Of a DNA stretch of 64,000 nt, positions 1-6,344 are shown in pieces. Below the pieces are notes generated by a model that searched no databases, had not been told where the DNA came from, and saw only the letters and a list, made by a program, of their open reading frames with translations. A program made the translations under genes and the position numbers. The stretch's first letter is position 1, and every line of letters begins with the position of its first letter. Origin of the DNA: Bacillus sp. FJAT-22090 (lineage in GTDB: Bacteria; Bacillota; Bacilli; Bacillales_A; Planococcaceae); assembly GCF_001278755.1 (NCBI RefSeq), contig NZ_CP012601.1, positions 1 to 64,000 on the forward strand, in the 5' to 3' direction.

Positions 1-30
1 AAAGAATATAGAAATTTTATCAAAAAACTA

Positions 31-58
31 TTGAAATAATCTCTAGTTATGGTACAAT
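31..58 (+). promoter_or_regulatory. Putative sigma-A promoter for the 5S rRNA-tRNA cluster
   Basis: TTGAAA at 31-36 and TACAAT at 53-58 are separated by 16 bp, about 25 bp before the 5S gene. This looks like a vegetative promoter, so the cluster may be transcribed independently of any upstream 23S gene. No recognisable 23S 3' end is visible in bases 1-30. It is a pattern match only. Confidence 0.5.
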
Positions 59-83
59 TAATCTTGTCTTTCAAATTAATATG

Positions 84-199
84 TCTAGTGATGATGGCGA
101 AGAGGCCACACCCGTTCCCATACCGAACACGGAAGTTAAGCTCTTCAGCGCCGATGGTAGTTGGGGGTCTCCCCCTGTGAGAGTAGGACGTCGCTTGGC
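84..199 (+). rRNA. rrf: 5S ribosomal RNA
   Basis: The 116-nt sequence follows the Bacillus 5S pattern: the conserved CCGAACACGGAAGTTAAGC block lies near 123-141, and the terminal helix joins the first and last bases. The ends were set by alignment from memory to B. subtilis 5S. It is followed directly by a tRNA cluster, as in Bacillales rrn operons. Confidence 0.95.
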
Positions 200-209
200 A
201 TAATAATAT

Positions 210-284
210 TCCGAAGTAGCTCAGTGGTAGAGCAATCGGCTGTTAACCGATCGGTCGTAGGTTCGAGTCCTACCTTCGGAGCCA
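210..284 (+). tRNA. tRNA-Asn (GTT)
   Basis: The acceptor TCCGAAG pairs with CTTCGGA, the anticodon is GTT, and GCCA is encoded. The standard T-arm GGTTCGAGTCC is present. Confidence 0.97.
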
Positions 285-289
285 TTTCT

Positions 290-381
290 GGAGAGCTGTC
301 CGAGTGGCCGAAGGAGCACGATTGGAAATCGTGTAGGCGGGTAACCCTGTCTCAAGGGTTCAAATCCCTTGCTCTCCGCCA
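290..381 (+). tRNA. tRNA-Ser (GGA)
   Basis: A class II tRNA with a long variable arm, acceptor GGAGAGC pairing with GCTCTCC, anticodon GGA, and an encoded 3' CCA. Confidence 0.97.
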
Positions 382-407
382 GATAATTTTCTCTCTACAA
401 ATATAAT

Positions 408-482
408 GGCCCCTTGGTCAAGCGGTTAAGACACCGCCCTTTCACGGCGGTAACACGGGTTCGAATCCCGTAGGGGTCACCA
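408..482 (+). tRNA. tRNA-Glu (TTC)
   Basis: The acceptor GGCCCCT pairs with AGGGGTC, the anticodon is TTC, and CCA is encoded. Confidence 0.97.
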
Positions 483-506
483 TTTAAATAATTAACCAGT
501 GTTTTT

Positions 507-582
507 GGAGGATTAGCTCAGCTGGGAGAGCATCTGCCTTACAAGCAGAGGGTCGGCGGTTCGAGCCCGTCATCCTCCACCA
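507..582 (+). tRNA. tRNA-Val (TAC)
   Basis: The acceptor GGAGGAT pairs with ATCCTCC, the anticodon is TAC, and CCA is encoded. Confidence 0.97.
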
Positions 583-600
583 TATAAATTATATAGTTGT

Positions 601-677
<77 letters not shown>

Positions 678-680
678 AAT

Positions 681-756
681 GGTCCCGTGGTGTAGCGGTT
701 AACATGCCTGCCTGTCACGCAGGAGATCGCCGGTTCGATCCCGGTCGGGACCGCCA
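681..756 (+). tRNA. tRNA-Asp (GTC)
   Basis: The acceptor GGTCCCG pairs with CGGGACC, the anticodon is GTC, and CCA is encoded. It is the last tRNA before the tandem noncoding repeat. Confidence 0.97.
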
Positions 757-775
757 TTTATTATTTAATAAGTTA

Positions 776-894
776 GAGATTTAGGATAAGCAAGTATATC
801 GAGGAAGCAATCGAGTGAAAGAAGGAACGTACTAAAGTACGTAACTGACTGAACGGATTTAGCTGACAAAGTGATACGAAACTTAGCGTAAATC
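776..894 (+). repeat. Tandem noncoding repeat in the tRNA cluster, copy 1
   Basis: This is the first of two near-identical 119-bp units 123 bp apart. Both begin GAGATTTAGGATAAGCAAG and end TTAGCGTAAATC. The centre holds an interrupted palindrome, ACGTACT..AGTACGT. Open frames across it appear incidental. The pair separates tRNA-Asp from tRNA-Phe. Confidence 0.9.
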
Positions 895-898
895 AATT

Positions 899-1017
899 GA
901 GATTTAGGATAAGCAAGCAGGTCGAGGAAGCAATCGAGTGAAAGAAGGAACGTACTTAAGTACGTGACTGACTGAACGAGTGAAGCTGACAAAGAGATGC
1001 GCAGCTTAGCGTAAATC
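899..1017 (+). repeat. Tandem noncoding repeat in the tRNA cluster, copy 2
   Basis: This second copy differs from copy 1 at about a dozen positions. Its central palindrome ACGTACTTAAGTACGT is perfect. A structured RNA or a noncoding mobile repeat are both possible. Confidence 0.9.
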
Positions 1018-1022
1018 GAAGA

Positions 1023-1098
1023 GGCTCAGTAGCTCAGTCGGTAGAGCAAAGGACTGAAAATCCTTGTGTCGGCGGTTCGATTCCGTCCTGAGCCACCA
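1023..1098 (+). tRNA. tRNA-Phe (GAA)
   Basis: The acceptor GGCTCAG pairs with CTGAGCC, the anticodon is GAA, and CCA is encoded. Confidence 0.97.
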
Positions 1099-1106
1099 TT
1101 TAAAAT

Positions 1107-1182
<76 letters not shown>

Positions 1183-1190
1183 CTAATAGT

Positions 1191-1274
1191 GGAGGGGTAG
1201 CGAAGTGGCTAAACGCGGCGGACTGTAAATCCGCTCCTTAGGGTTCGGCGGTTCGAATCCGTCCCCCTCCACCA
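1191..1274 (+). tRNA. tRNA-Tyr (GTA)
   Basis: Class II, with acceptor GGAGGGG pairing with CCCCTCC, anticodon GTA, a long variable arm, and encoded CCA. Confidence 0.97.
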
Positions 1275-1284
1275 GTTTTTATAT

Positions 1285-1358
1285 AGGGGCATAGTTTAAC
1301 GGTAGAATAGAGGTCTCCAAAACCTTTGATGTGGGTTCGATTCCTACTGCCCCTGCCA
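1285..1358 (+). tRNA. tRNA-Trp (CCA)
   Basis: The acceptor AGGGGCA pairs with TGCCCCT, the anticodon is CCA, and a 3' CCA is encoded. Confidence 0.96.
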
Positions 1359-1382
1359 ATTTATAAGTTAACTTTGAATAAT

Positions 1383-1459
1383 GGCGGTTGTGGCGAAGTG
1401 GTTAACGCATCGGATTGTGATTCCGACATTCGTGGGTTCAATTCCCATCAGTCGCCCCA
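1383..1459 (+). tRNA. tRNA-His (GTG), copy 1
   Basis: An eight-pair acceptor stem including the extra 5' G typical of tRNA-His, anticodon GTG, and encoded CCA. Confidence 0.96.
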
Positions 1460-1496
1460 TATTCCTTTTGAGTTAGCTCTTTTTTTATTTAATAAT

Positions 1497-1573
1497 GGCG
1501 ATTGTGGCGAAGTGGTTAACGCACCGGATTGTGATTCCGGCATTCGTGGGTTCAATTCCCATCAGTCGCCCCA
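1497..1573 (+). tRNA. tRNA-His (GTG), copy 2
   Basis: Nearly identical to the tRNA-His 114 bp upstream. The changes lie in the acceptor (GGCGATT instead of GGCGGTT) and at one anticodon-stem pair (CATCGG to CACCGG, matched on the other side). A local tandem duplication is the simplest explanation. Confidence 0.96.
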
Positions 1574-1574
1574 T

Positions 1575-1646
1575 TGGGGTATAGCCAAGCGGTAAGGCAA
1601 CGGATTTTGATTCCGTCATGCCCTGGTTCGAATCCAGGTACCCCAG
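1575..1646 (+). tRNA. tRNA-Gln (TTG), CCA not encoded
   Basis: The acceptor TGGGGTA pairs with TACCCCA, with a G discriminator, and the anticodon is TTG. The next bases are TTT, so CCA must be added after transcription, unlike most tRNAs in this cluster. Confidence 0.95.
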
Positions 1647-1652
1647 TTTTTT

Positions 1653-1727
1653 GCGGAAGTAGTTCAGTGGTAGAACACCACCTTGCCAAGGTGGGGGTCG
1701 CGAGTTCGAACCTCGTCTTCCGCTCCA
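1653..1727 (+). tRNA. tRNA-Gly (GCC)
   Basis: The acceptor GCGGAAG pairs with CTTCCGC, the anticodon is GCC, and CCA is encoded. Confidence 0.97.
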
Positions 1728-1737
1728 ACTATAATTC

Positions 1738-1811
1738 GGCGGCATAGCCAAGTGGTAAGGCACAGGTCTGCAACACCTTTATCACCGGTTCAAATCCGGT
1801 TGCCGCCTCCA
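1738..1811 (+). tRNA. tRNA-Cys (GCA)
   Basis: The acceptor GGCGGCA pairs with TGCCGCC, the anticodon is GCA, and CCA is encoded. Confidence 0.97.
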
Positions 1812-1843
1812 ATTATTAATTTAACATTTGAAACACTTTATTT

Positions 1844-1925
1844 GCCGGTGTGGCGGAATTGGCAGACGCGCGGGACTCAAAATCCCGTTCTTTCGAGAGT
1901 GTCGGTTCGACCCCGACCACCGGTA
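1844..1925 (+). tRNA. tRNA-Leu (CAA), CCA not encoded
   Basis: Class II, anticodon CAA in the loop CTCAAAA. The acceptor GCCGGTG pairs with CACCGGT and is followed by A and TCA rather than CCA. The 3' end is also the outer edge of the 141-bp inverted repeat, so the missing CCA may reflect rearrangement here. Confidence 0.94.
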
Positions 1926-2062
1926 TCATTATTTAAATTTTGATTTGTTTTAATAAAAATAAAATCCTCGTAAATGTTATTAAATTAACATTTACGAGGA
2001 TTTTTTTGTTTTTGAGAAAAGGATATTTGTATTGTTGCTAGAAAGTATAAGTTCCCATTTAC
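1922..2062 (+). repeat. 141-bp inverted repeat, left arm
   Basis: The arm runs from the last bases of tRNA-Leu through the cluster terminator into VOC-like coding sequence. It matches the reverse complement of 4467-4606/4607 over its whole length with a few mismatches. Together the arms bracket about 2.4 kb containing the phosphodiesterase gene. Confidence 0.92.
1962..2007 (+). terminator. Terminator of the 5S-tRNA cluster
   Basis: A stem of about 18 bp (AAATCCTCGTAAATGTTA with its complement) is followed by seven T residues. It is duplicated in inverted orientation at 4522-4568. Confidence 0.93.
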
Positions 2063-2079
2063 ATGTTGTATGTAGATAG

Positions 2080-2152
2080 CATTATTCCTTCTTTTTTATC
2101 GATGTTGATCTACAAGAATTTGATTCCCATCTGGATCTTCAATTGTAAAATG
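2080..2152 (-). repeat. 73-bp direct repeat, left copy
   Basis: The copy matches 4333-4405 in the same orientation with a handful of mismatches. It carries the last 18 or so codons of a glyoxalase/VOC-type gene on the minus strand. Confidence 0.9.
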
Positions 2153-2158
2153 TTCCAC
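2096..2158 (-). pseudogene. C-terminal remnant of a glyoxalase/VOC-family gene (left)
   Basis: On the minus strand the translation is EHFTIEDPDGNQILVDQHR followed by a stop, which is the typical end of a glyoxalase/bleomycin-resistance (VOC) protein. Upstream sequence is lost. The preceding coding portion (ending ARKYKFPF) lies separately on the plus strand at about 2012-2062. The gene is therefore broken and inverted here. Confidence 0.75.
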
Positions 2159-2490
2159 ATTTATTGTTAGATACATACTTATCACCTCGAAGATTAGTAT
2201 GAAATGTAGAATCGATTTTGTACATAGTTATTCAAGCACTAGTGTACATATTTAAATTATCATTTGTAAATTTGGCTTCCATGTTCATCTTATTCATGCA
2301 ACAGAAGAGCATATCTATATGGCTCATGAAAAATAAAAACGAAAAGGAATACATTGTTTTTTAAAGAGGATGTTCAAAAAGTTCGGTAAGAATGACACAT
2401 CGAATTTGCTTAATATCAAGGGCCAGCCTTGTCTGATCCTTGAATATTTCATCGGTTAACTGGTACTGCATCCATATCCCTAGTCATCCC
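2153..2490. other. Gene-free AT-rich stretch
   Basis: No credible coding sequence is seen. The stretch GAGGATGTTCAAAAAGTTCG near 2368-2387 resembles the outer ends of some Bacillales insertion sequences, but no transposase or partner end is visible. The stretch is probably decayed rearrangement debris. Confidence 0.4.
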
Positions 2491-3972
2491 CTACTCACCA
2501 CGTTGTTCGGAGCATAACCGAAGTATAAATTCTTTCATATCGACAATACGTGGGAATGTTGGTCTTGCGGTGGTTCCTGCAATCAATAATGGTACAAGTG
2601 TTTCTTGTTTGTGTAATGAACCGTGCGCTGCCCCACTAAGGTGGAATGGTGTGGATTGGGCTTTAAAATCACAACCTGGTTTAGCGTTAACGACAATGAA
2701 ACTACCCGAATGGGAGTGTAATGCACTATAAATCCTAGCTAACGCATCTGGATAATTCCCGTAAGATAACTCTTTTCCATTTTTTACATGCAAATCCAGA
2801 AGTTCGATGTTTCCCTCTATACTCCATGTCTGGTTATATTCATCCTTGTATTTACCATTTGGACAGAAACGCAATATTCCTTGTCTCATGCCAGATGTAA
2901 TGTTTATATAGTTATTATCCTTCCAGGCAATTATATCGATTCGTCGATCATTCATTAGACGTTCTGCAATAACGGATAATGGCAGGTTCTTATCCAATAT
3001 GTAAATATAAGCCATACGCTGATTTACACATAGGACAAGCTGGTCTTTTTTACGTACGCTTCTTTCAAGTCTGGATATGCGATAATTTTTTAGTATTTTA
3101 CGTAAATCAATAATAAATTTCCGGTAGTTGGAACCGGTTGGAGAATGGCCGTTATCTCCCATCACCATCCATACATTCCGATTGAGAGCTTCTTCCCAGC
3201 TTGGATACATATTCAACGCTTTTTGGATTTCTCGGTCAATTTTTGTAATTCCTTTTAAATCTTTCGGACCCTTGAAATGAAGGCGGGTGTCCATATCTTG
3301 AAATATGCAGAATGTAAATCCTGGGAGTTTGTCCTTACGTATTAAATATCTGAGCTCCCGGGCTGTAAATTTATAATTTCCAGCAGCTATTTGCGTTGTG
3401 AATCCCCACGGTCGCAATTTAGAAAAGAGACCTAAAGAGAAAATGGATGTGGCGTTGGTTGTCCATTCACCGTCCTTGAAGCGGGTCAGTGTACTGAGTA
3501 ATCGAGGTACGTGTAACCGATGGGGGGTATTTCCGCGATAGACAAAAGAATTAATAGAAGCGGAAGGAATTCCCTTGTTGGCCAAATCCTCATAAATTGT
3601 AGAAACCTCACTACTTAAATGCTCATTATTCAGTCGGTAAAGCATGTTATGGGCGGTACTACGCATTCCTAACCTAAACGTTTCGCGAAAACCAGTCCCG
3701 TAGTTAATAATCTCCATTCTGGAATCATCGTACCAAGTTAAGCCAGGAACATGGTGTTCATCAGCATATGTACCTGTCAAGAGAGTGCTATCAATAGTGA
3801 CAGACATTGTCGGAAATGAACTCACCATATTGGGAATATAACTGCCGTTTTCCATTAGAAATTTTAAGGCAGGAGCTTGTCCGGTTTGGATGGCAATTTC
3901 TAGCGGTTCGGGCATCAAAGAATCAATGTTTAGCAAAATTACTGGTTTTAGCGTTTGTGGGTCTTGCTTCAT
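2491..3972 (-). CDS. Alkaline-phosphatase-superfamily phosphodiesterase/nucleotide pyrophosphatase-like protein
   Basis: This 493-residue protein has the N-terminal pattern of the type I phosphodiesterase/nucleotide pyrophosphatase family: an early metal-binding Asp in LLNIDSLMP, and the nucleophile segment SSFPTMSVT, in which a Thr is the expected catalytic residue. Further metal-ligand candidates are MDTRLH, MGDNGHSPT and, near the C terminus, SGAAHGS. No signal peptide is evident, so a cytoplasmic location is likely. Members hydrolyse phosphate mono- or diesters; the substrate cannot be told from sequence. It is the only intact gene inside the inverted-repeat island, which suggests it moved or was reoriented with it. 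The family assignment is fairly sure, the biochemical role is not. Confidence 0.8.
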   Translation of the reverse strand: MKQDPQTLKPVILLNIDSLMPEPLEIAIQTGQAPALKFLMENGSYIPNMVSSFPTMSVTIDSTLLTGTYADEHHVPGLTWYDDSRMEIINYGTGFRETFRLGMRSTAHNMLYRLNNEHLSSEVSTIYEDLANKGIPSASINSFVYRGNTPHRLHVPRLLSTLTRFKDGEWTTNATSIFSLGLFSKLRPWGFTTQIAAGNYKFTARELRYLIRKDKLPGFTFCIFQDMDTRLHFKGPKDLKGITKIDREIQKALNMYPSWEEALNRNVWMVMGDNGHSPTGSNYRKFIIDLRKILKNYRISRLERSVRKKDQLVLCVNQRMAYIYILDKNLPLSVIAERLMNDRRIDIIAWKDNNYINITSGMRQGILRFCPNGKYKDEYNQTWSIEGNIELLDLHVKNGKELSYGNYPDALARIYSALHSHSGSFIVVNAKPGCDFKAQSTPFHLSGAAHGSLHKQETLVPLLIAGTTARPTFPRIVDMKEFILRLCSEQRGE

Positions 3973-4091
3973 ATGGTTTCATCCTCACTACCATTTACTT
4001 TTAGAAAATACACTATTTTATATCTTTTGATTTTTAGAATTTATTATACTACCCACTTTTTTCCTGTAGAGATGAAAAGGGACTTGAAGTA

Positions 4092-4361
4092 GTGTCAGTG
4101 AAAAGTGTTGTTAACTTATTCCAGTATTTCGAAACGCCAATCCATGTTAATTTTGAGAAAGAAATAGAAGTAATTGTAAAAGAACGAGAAAAACATGTTT
4201 TAATTGAAATGGTATTTGGTGGGAAATTCCAAATAATTGGTTTAACTGATTATAAATCTGGTGGATTAGAAGCTTTTGAAGAAAATTTTAATAAGTTTGG
4301 TCAGTTTAGAATACATTTAGATATGTGTATACCATTATTTCCTCTTTTTTATCGATGTTGA
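4092..4361 (+). pseudogene. Truncated hypothetical gene running into the repeat
   Basis: A GTG start at 4092 has a weak AAGGGA site upstream. The first 75 or so codons have plausible composition (KEIEVIVKEREKHVLIEMVF) and match no family I recognise. The last dozen codons (CIPLFPLFYRC) come from the right direct repeat read antisense to the VOC remnant. The natural C terminus has therefore been replaced at the repeat junction near 4330. It may be non-functional. Confidence 0.45.
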
Positions 4362-4405
4362 TCTACAAGAATTTGATTACCGTCTGGATCTTCAATTGTA
4401 AAATG
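4333..4405 (-). repeat. 73-bp direct repeat, right copy
   Basis: Same orientation as 2080-2152. It covers the 3' end of the VOC remnant. The offset of 2253 bp is constant across the match. Confidence 0.9.
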
Positions 4406-4520
4406 TGCTGATCCTTCATTTGTTTCATCTGCTTCAGACAGCATTTTGGTTCCTTTTGCTTTAAGCGTAAATGGGAACTTATACTTTCTAGCAACATTAC
4501 AAATATCCTTTTCTCAAAAA
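4349..4520 (-). pseudogene. Glyoxalase/VOC-family gene fragment (right)
   Basis: About 57 codons read continuously on the minus strand: EKDICNVARKYKFPFTLKAK, then GTKMLSEADETNEG, then HFTIEDPDGNQILVDQHR and a stop. This is a typical VOC C-terminal half. There is no start codon, and an in-frame stop lies just upstream at the terminator stem. The family normally has 110-150 residues, so the N-terminal half is missing. Part of the same reading is duplicated on the plus strand at 2012-2062. Confidence 0.8.
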
Positions 4521-4606
4521 CAAAAAATCCTCGTAAATGTTAATTTAACAACATTTACAAGGATTTTATTTTTATTAAAACAATTCAAAATTTAATTAAT
4601 GATACC
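4467..4606 (-). repeat. 141-bp inverted repeat, right arm
   Basis: The reverse complement of 1922-2062. It contains an inverted copy of the tRNA-cluster terminator (4522-4568) and ends in GATACCG, matching the last bases of tRNA-Leu. This shows the arm was copied from beside the tRNA gene. Confidence 0.92.
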
Positions 4607-4872
4607 GTTGGACCGAATCCTACTTTATACACACAAACTTTTTGGAAAAGAATTATCTAAGTTAGCTCCGTTATACTAACAGTCTCAATTCCATCAATAA
4701 TAAATTTGATCTAAGTATAAATGAGGACCATGAAATATACCAACATAATGATAGTAGAACTTTTGAATGCCTGTGAATTTTTATAACTAAATTACATTCA
4801 TTATCAATTCAAGTATAGAGTTTATATTTTCTTTTTTATCAATAGAAGAACGCCATTGATAATGGCGTGTAT

Positions 4873-5337
4873 TTAAAACTTTATGGTATCTATGGGTTTA
4901 ATATTCAGCGGATCAAAAGTGATTTCATATCCTTTGTAAACTTTTTTCAGTCCGTATTTATCGACATAATAATCAATCGATTTTTTTAAGTAATCTGCAG
5001 TTATTTCGATATGAACACAAACATCCTCTAAGGTAATTTTCCTCAGCTCATAACATTCTATCAGCTTTTCGAGTGATACAACTTTTTCATATCCCCATCT
5101 TCTAGCAACGAGTTCTAATTTTTGATTTTGGACTAGATTTAAATCGGTAATGTCCCCGTATGTCGTTTCGTAATGTCCCAATTCTTCTGCAAGAATACCA
5201 TGTTTTTCATAACTATTTTTTAGCTTATTTATATATATCCTTTTATCTATATATATACCACCGAGACCTTTAGGCATTGTTGGATCTTCAATAATCTTTA
5301 TATGCGGGTATTCAATTATCAATCGTTCATAATCCAC
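4873..5337 (-). CDS. ImmA/IrrE-type phage metallopeptidase-like protein
   Basis: The 154-residue protein has the motif ILAEELGHYETTYGDI at about residues 48-63. This is the signature of the ImmA-like proteins that sit beside phage repressors. The classical zinc motif is HExxH; the first His is Ala here, as in many phage versions, so zinc binding and proteolysis are uncertain. The gene ends next to a short inverted repeat near 4851-4867 and follows the Xre repressor gene by 14 bp on the same strand. Known ImmA proteins cleave or antagonise the partner repressor after DNA damage. That role here is inferred from context. Confidence 0.8.
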   Translation of the reverse strand: MDYERLIIEYPHIKIIEDPTMPKGLGGIYIDKRIYINKLKNSYEKHGILAEELGHYETTYGDITDLNLVQNQKLELVARRWGYEKVVSLEKLIECYELRKITLEDVCVHIEITADYLKKSIDYYVDKYGLKKVYKGYEITFDPLNIKPIDTIKF

Positions 5338-5351
5338 ACATTACACCTCAT

Positions 5352-5687
5352 TTAATCTCGTTTGAATTTAATATAGTTAATGTAGTTTTTAATTGCTTCC
5401 ATTTCTTCATCTGTAACATCATCATCGATGTGGGCAGCAAGGGTTTCAATTTTCGAATAAGACTGTTGAGTGTCTAATCCAAGTATTCTATCCATAGAGA
5501 CATTAAAGGTTTCTGCAATAGCTCGTAACATCCTTGTCTTAGGTTCAGTAGTATCTGATTCCCATTTGGATACCATACCCTTTGTAATTGAAAGACCTGC
5601 TTTTCTATTTATTCTTTCCGCAAATTCTTCCTGAGACAACTTTTCTTCATCTCTAATTTTTTTTAACTCTTTGCCTATTGAATACAT
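5352..5687 (-). CDS. Xre-family phage-type repressor
   Basis: 111 residues. An N-terminal helix-turn-helix spans about residues 6-60 (LKKIRDEEKLSQEEFAERIN, then TKGMVSKWESDTTEPKTRML), followed by a short C-terminal tail rich in acidic residues. A GGGGG-rich ribosome site precedes the ATG. It is the first gene of a two-gene minus-strand operon with the ImmA-like gene, and is divergent from the holin. Three related palindromes lie between it and the holin and are its likely operators, so autoregulation and silencing of the lysis genes are inferred. Confidence 0.85.
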   Translation of the reverse strand: MYSIGKELKKIRDEEKLSQEEFAERINRKAGLSITKGMVSKWESDTTEPKTRMLRAIAETFNVSMDRILGLDTQQSYSKIETLAAHIDDDVTDEEMEAIKNYINYIKFKRD

Positions 5688-5724
5688 CGTTACTACCCCC
5701 TATTAATTAATGTAAGTATAATCT

Positions 5725-5746
5725 AAAGTTTCACTTGTGACAACTT
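5725..5746. promoter_or_regulatory. Degenerate repressor operator (O1)
   Basis: AAAGTT-TCACTTGTGA-CAACTT has the outer bases of the two downstream palindromes but a different centre. It lies about 40 bp from the repressor start, where an autoregulatory site is expected. Confidence 0.5.
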
Positions 5747-5811
5747 ATTTTAATTTTTTTATTAAAAAGTAGTTGACTATGAAACTTTTGCCTGTTAAAG
5801 TCATCTTATAG

Positions 5812-5827
5812 GTTTCATAAATGAAAC
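5812..5827. promoter_or_regulatory. Palindromic repressor operator (O2)
   Basis: GTTTCATAAATGAAAC is a 16-bp inverted repeat with 7-bp arms. A TTGACT hexamer at 5773-5778 suggests that a rightward promoter overlaps this region. An extra half site, TGAAAC, lies at 5780-5785. Confidence 0.75.
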
Positions 5828-5861
5828 TTTAAATTCATAGATTTGAAAGGAGATTAACATT

Positions 5862-5882
5862 ATGAGATATATAATAAGTTAA
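5862..5882 (+). other. Six-codon minigene with a strong ribosome site
   Basis: GAAAGGAGATTAACATT precedes ATG and the codons for MRYIIS, then TAA. It sits between two operators, where a Cro-like or early phage gene would normally start. It is either a deletion remnant or a leader peptide. Confidence 0.45.
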
Positions 5883-5914
5883 TATTGCTACAAATTTATT
5901 ATTTTTTTAACAAA

Positions 5915-5936
5915 AAAGTTTCATAAATGAAACTTT
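5915..5936. promoter_or_regulatory. Extended palindromic repressor operator (O3)
   Basis: The O2 core GTTTCATAAATGAAAC is present again, here extended on both sides to 10-bp arms (AAA on the left, TTT on the right). It lies 46 bp before the holin start. Confidence 0.8.
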
Positions 5937-5981
5937 GTCTTTTGTAATCTATCCAGAGAAGAAATGGGAGGTGGAACAATT

Positions 5982-6242
5982 ATGAATATTAACTGGAAAG
6001 TACGTTTTAAAAACAAGCTCTGGGTGTCGAGTTTTGTTGCCCAATTATTTATTTTAATTGAGTTACTTTTAATTGGTGCCCATGCTATTGGTTGGACGAG
6101 TTTTCAGTTAACTGAAGAGATTCAAGATTGGGTATTCGCGGTAGTAAATGTCGTATTTGGATTGTTTGCTACAATCGGAAATATTCAAGATCCAACTACA
6201 GAGAATTTTGCTGATAGTCAAAGAGCTATGAACTACAACTAA
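5982..6242 (+). CDS. Phi-LC3-type phage holin
   Basis: The start at 5982 (MNINWKVRFKNK) is chosen because GGGAGGTGG lies just before it; an upstream in-frame ATG at 5964 has no such site. The 86-residue protein has a basic N terminus, a membrane segment at about residues 14-36, a second at about 48-66, and the conserved tail GNIQDPTTENFADSQRA of the phi-LC3 holin family. It would form the membrane lesion that lets the endolysin reach the wall. It lies 46 bp downstream of the best operator and 102 bp before the amidase. Structural phage genes are absent. Confidence 0.88.
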   Translation: MNINWKVRFKNKLWVSSFVAQLFILIELLLIGAHAIGWTSFQLTEEIQDWVFAVVNVVFGLFATIGNIQDPTTENFADSQRAMNYN

Positions 6243-6271
6243 CTAAGTAATTCTTTAAGGAGGTGGTGGTA

Positions 6272-6277
6272 ATGTAG
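6272..6277 (+). other. ATG-stop minigene after a strong ribosome site
   Basis: TTTAAGGAGGTGGTGGTA is followed at once by ATG TAG. A canonical ribosome site with no reading frame, between holin and endolysin, suggests a small phage gene was deleted or killed by a point mutation. Confidence 0.45.
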
Positions 6278-6344
6278 GTAATGTGATAAAACAGAGGTAA
6301 GAAGTTGTACATCGTAATACAAAACTAAAATGGGGTGATTAATT

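Noticed and set aside
765-992. Minus-strand ORF of 75 aa
   Set aside because: It spans the tandem noncoding repeat, so its protein is a repeat artefact (QSVTYLSTFLLSLDCFLD appears twice).
2368-2387. Insertion-sequence end
   Set aside because: GAGGATGTTCAAAAAG is suggestive but there is no transposase, partner end or target duplication.
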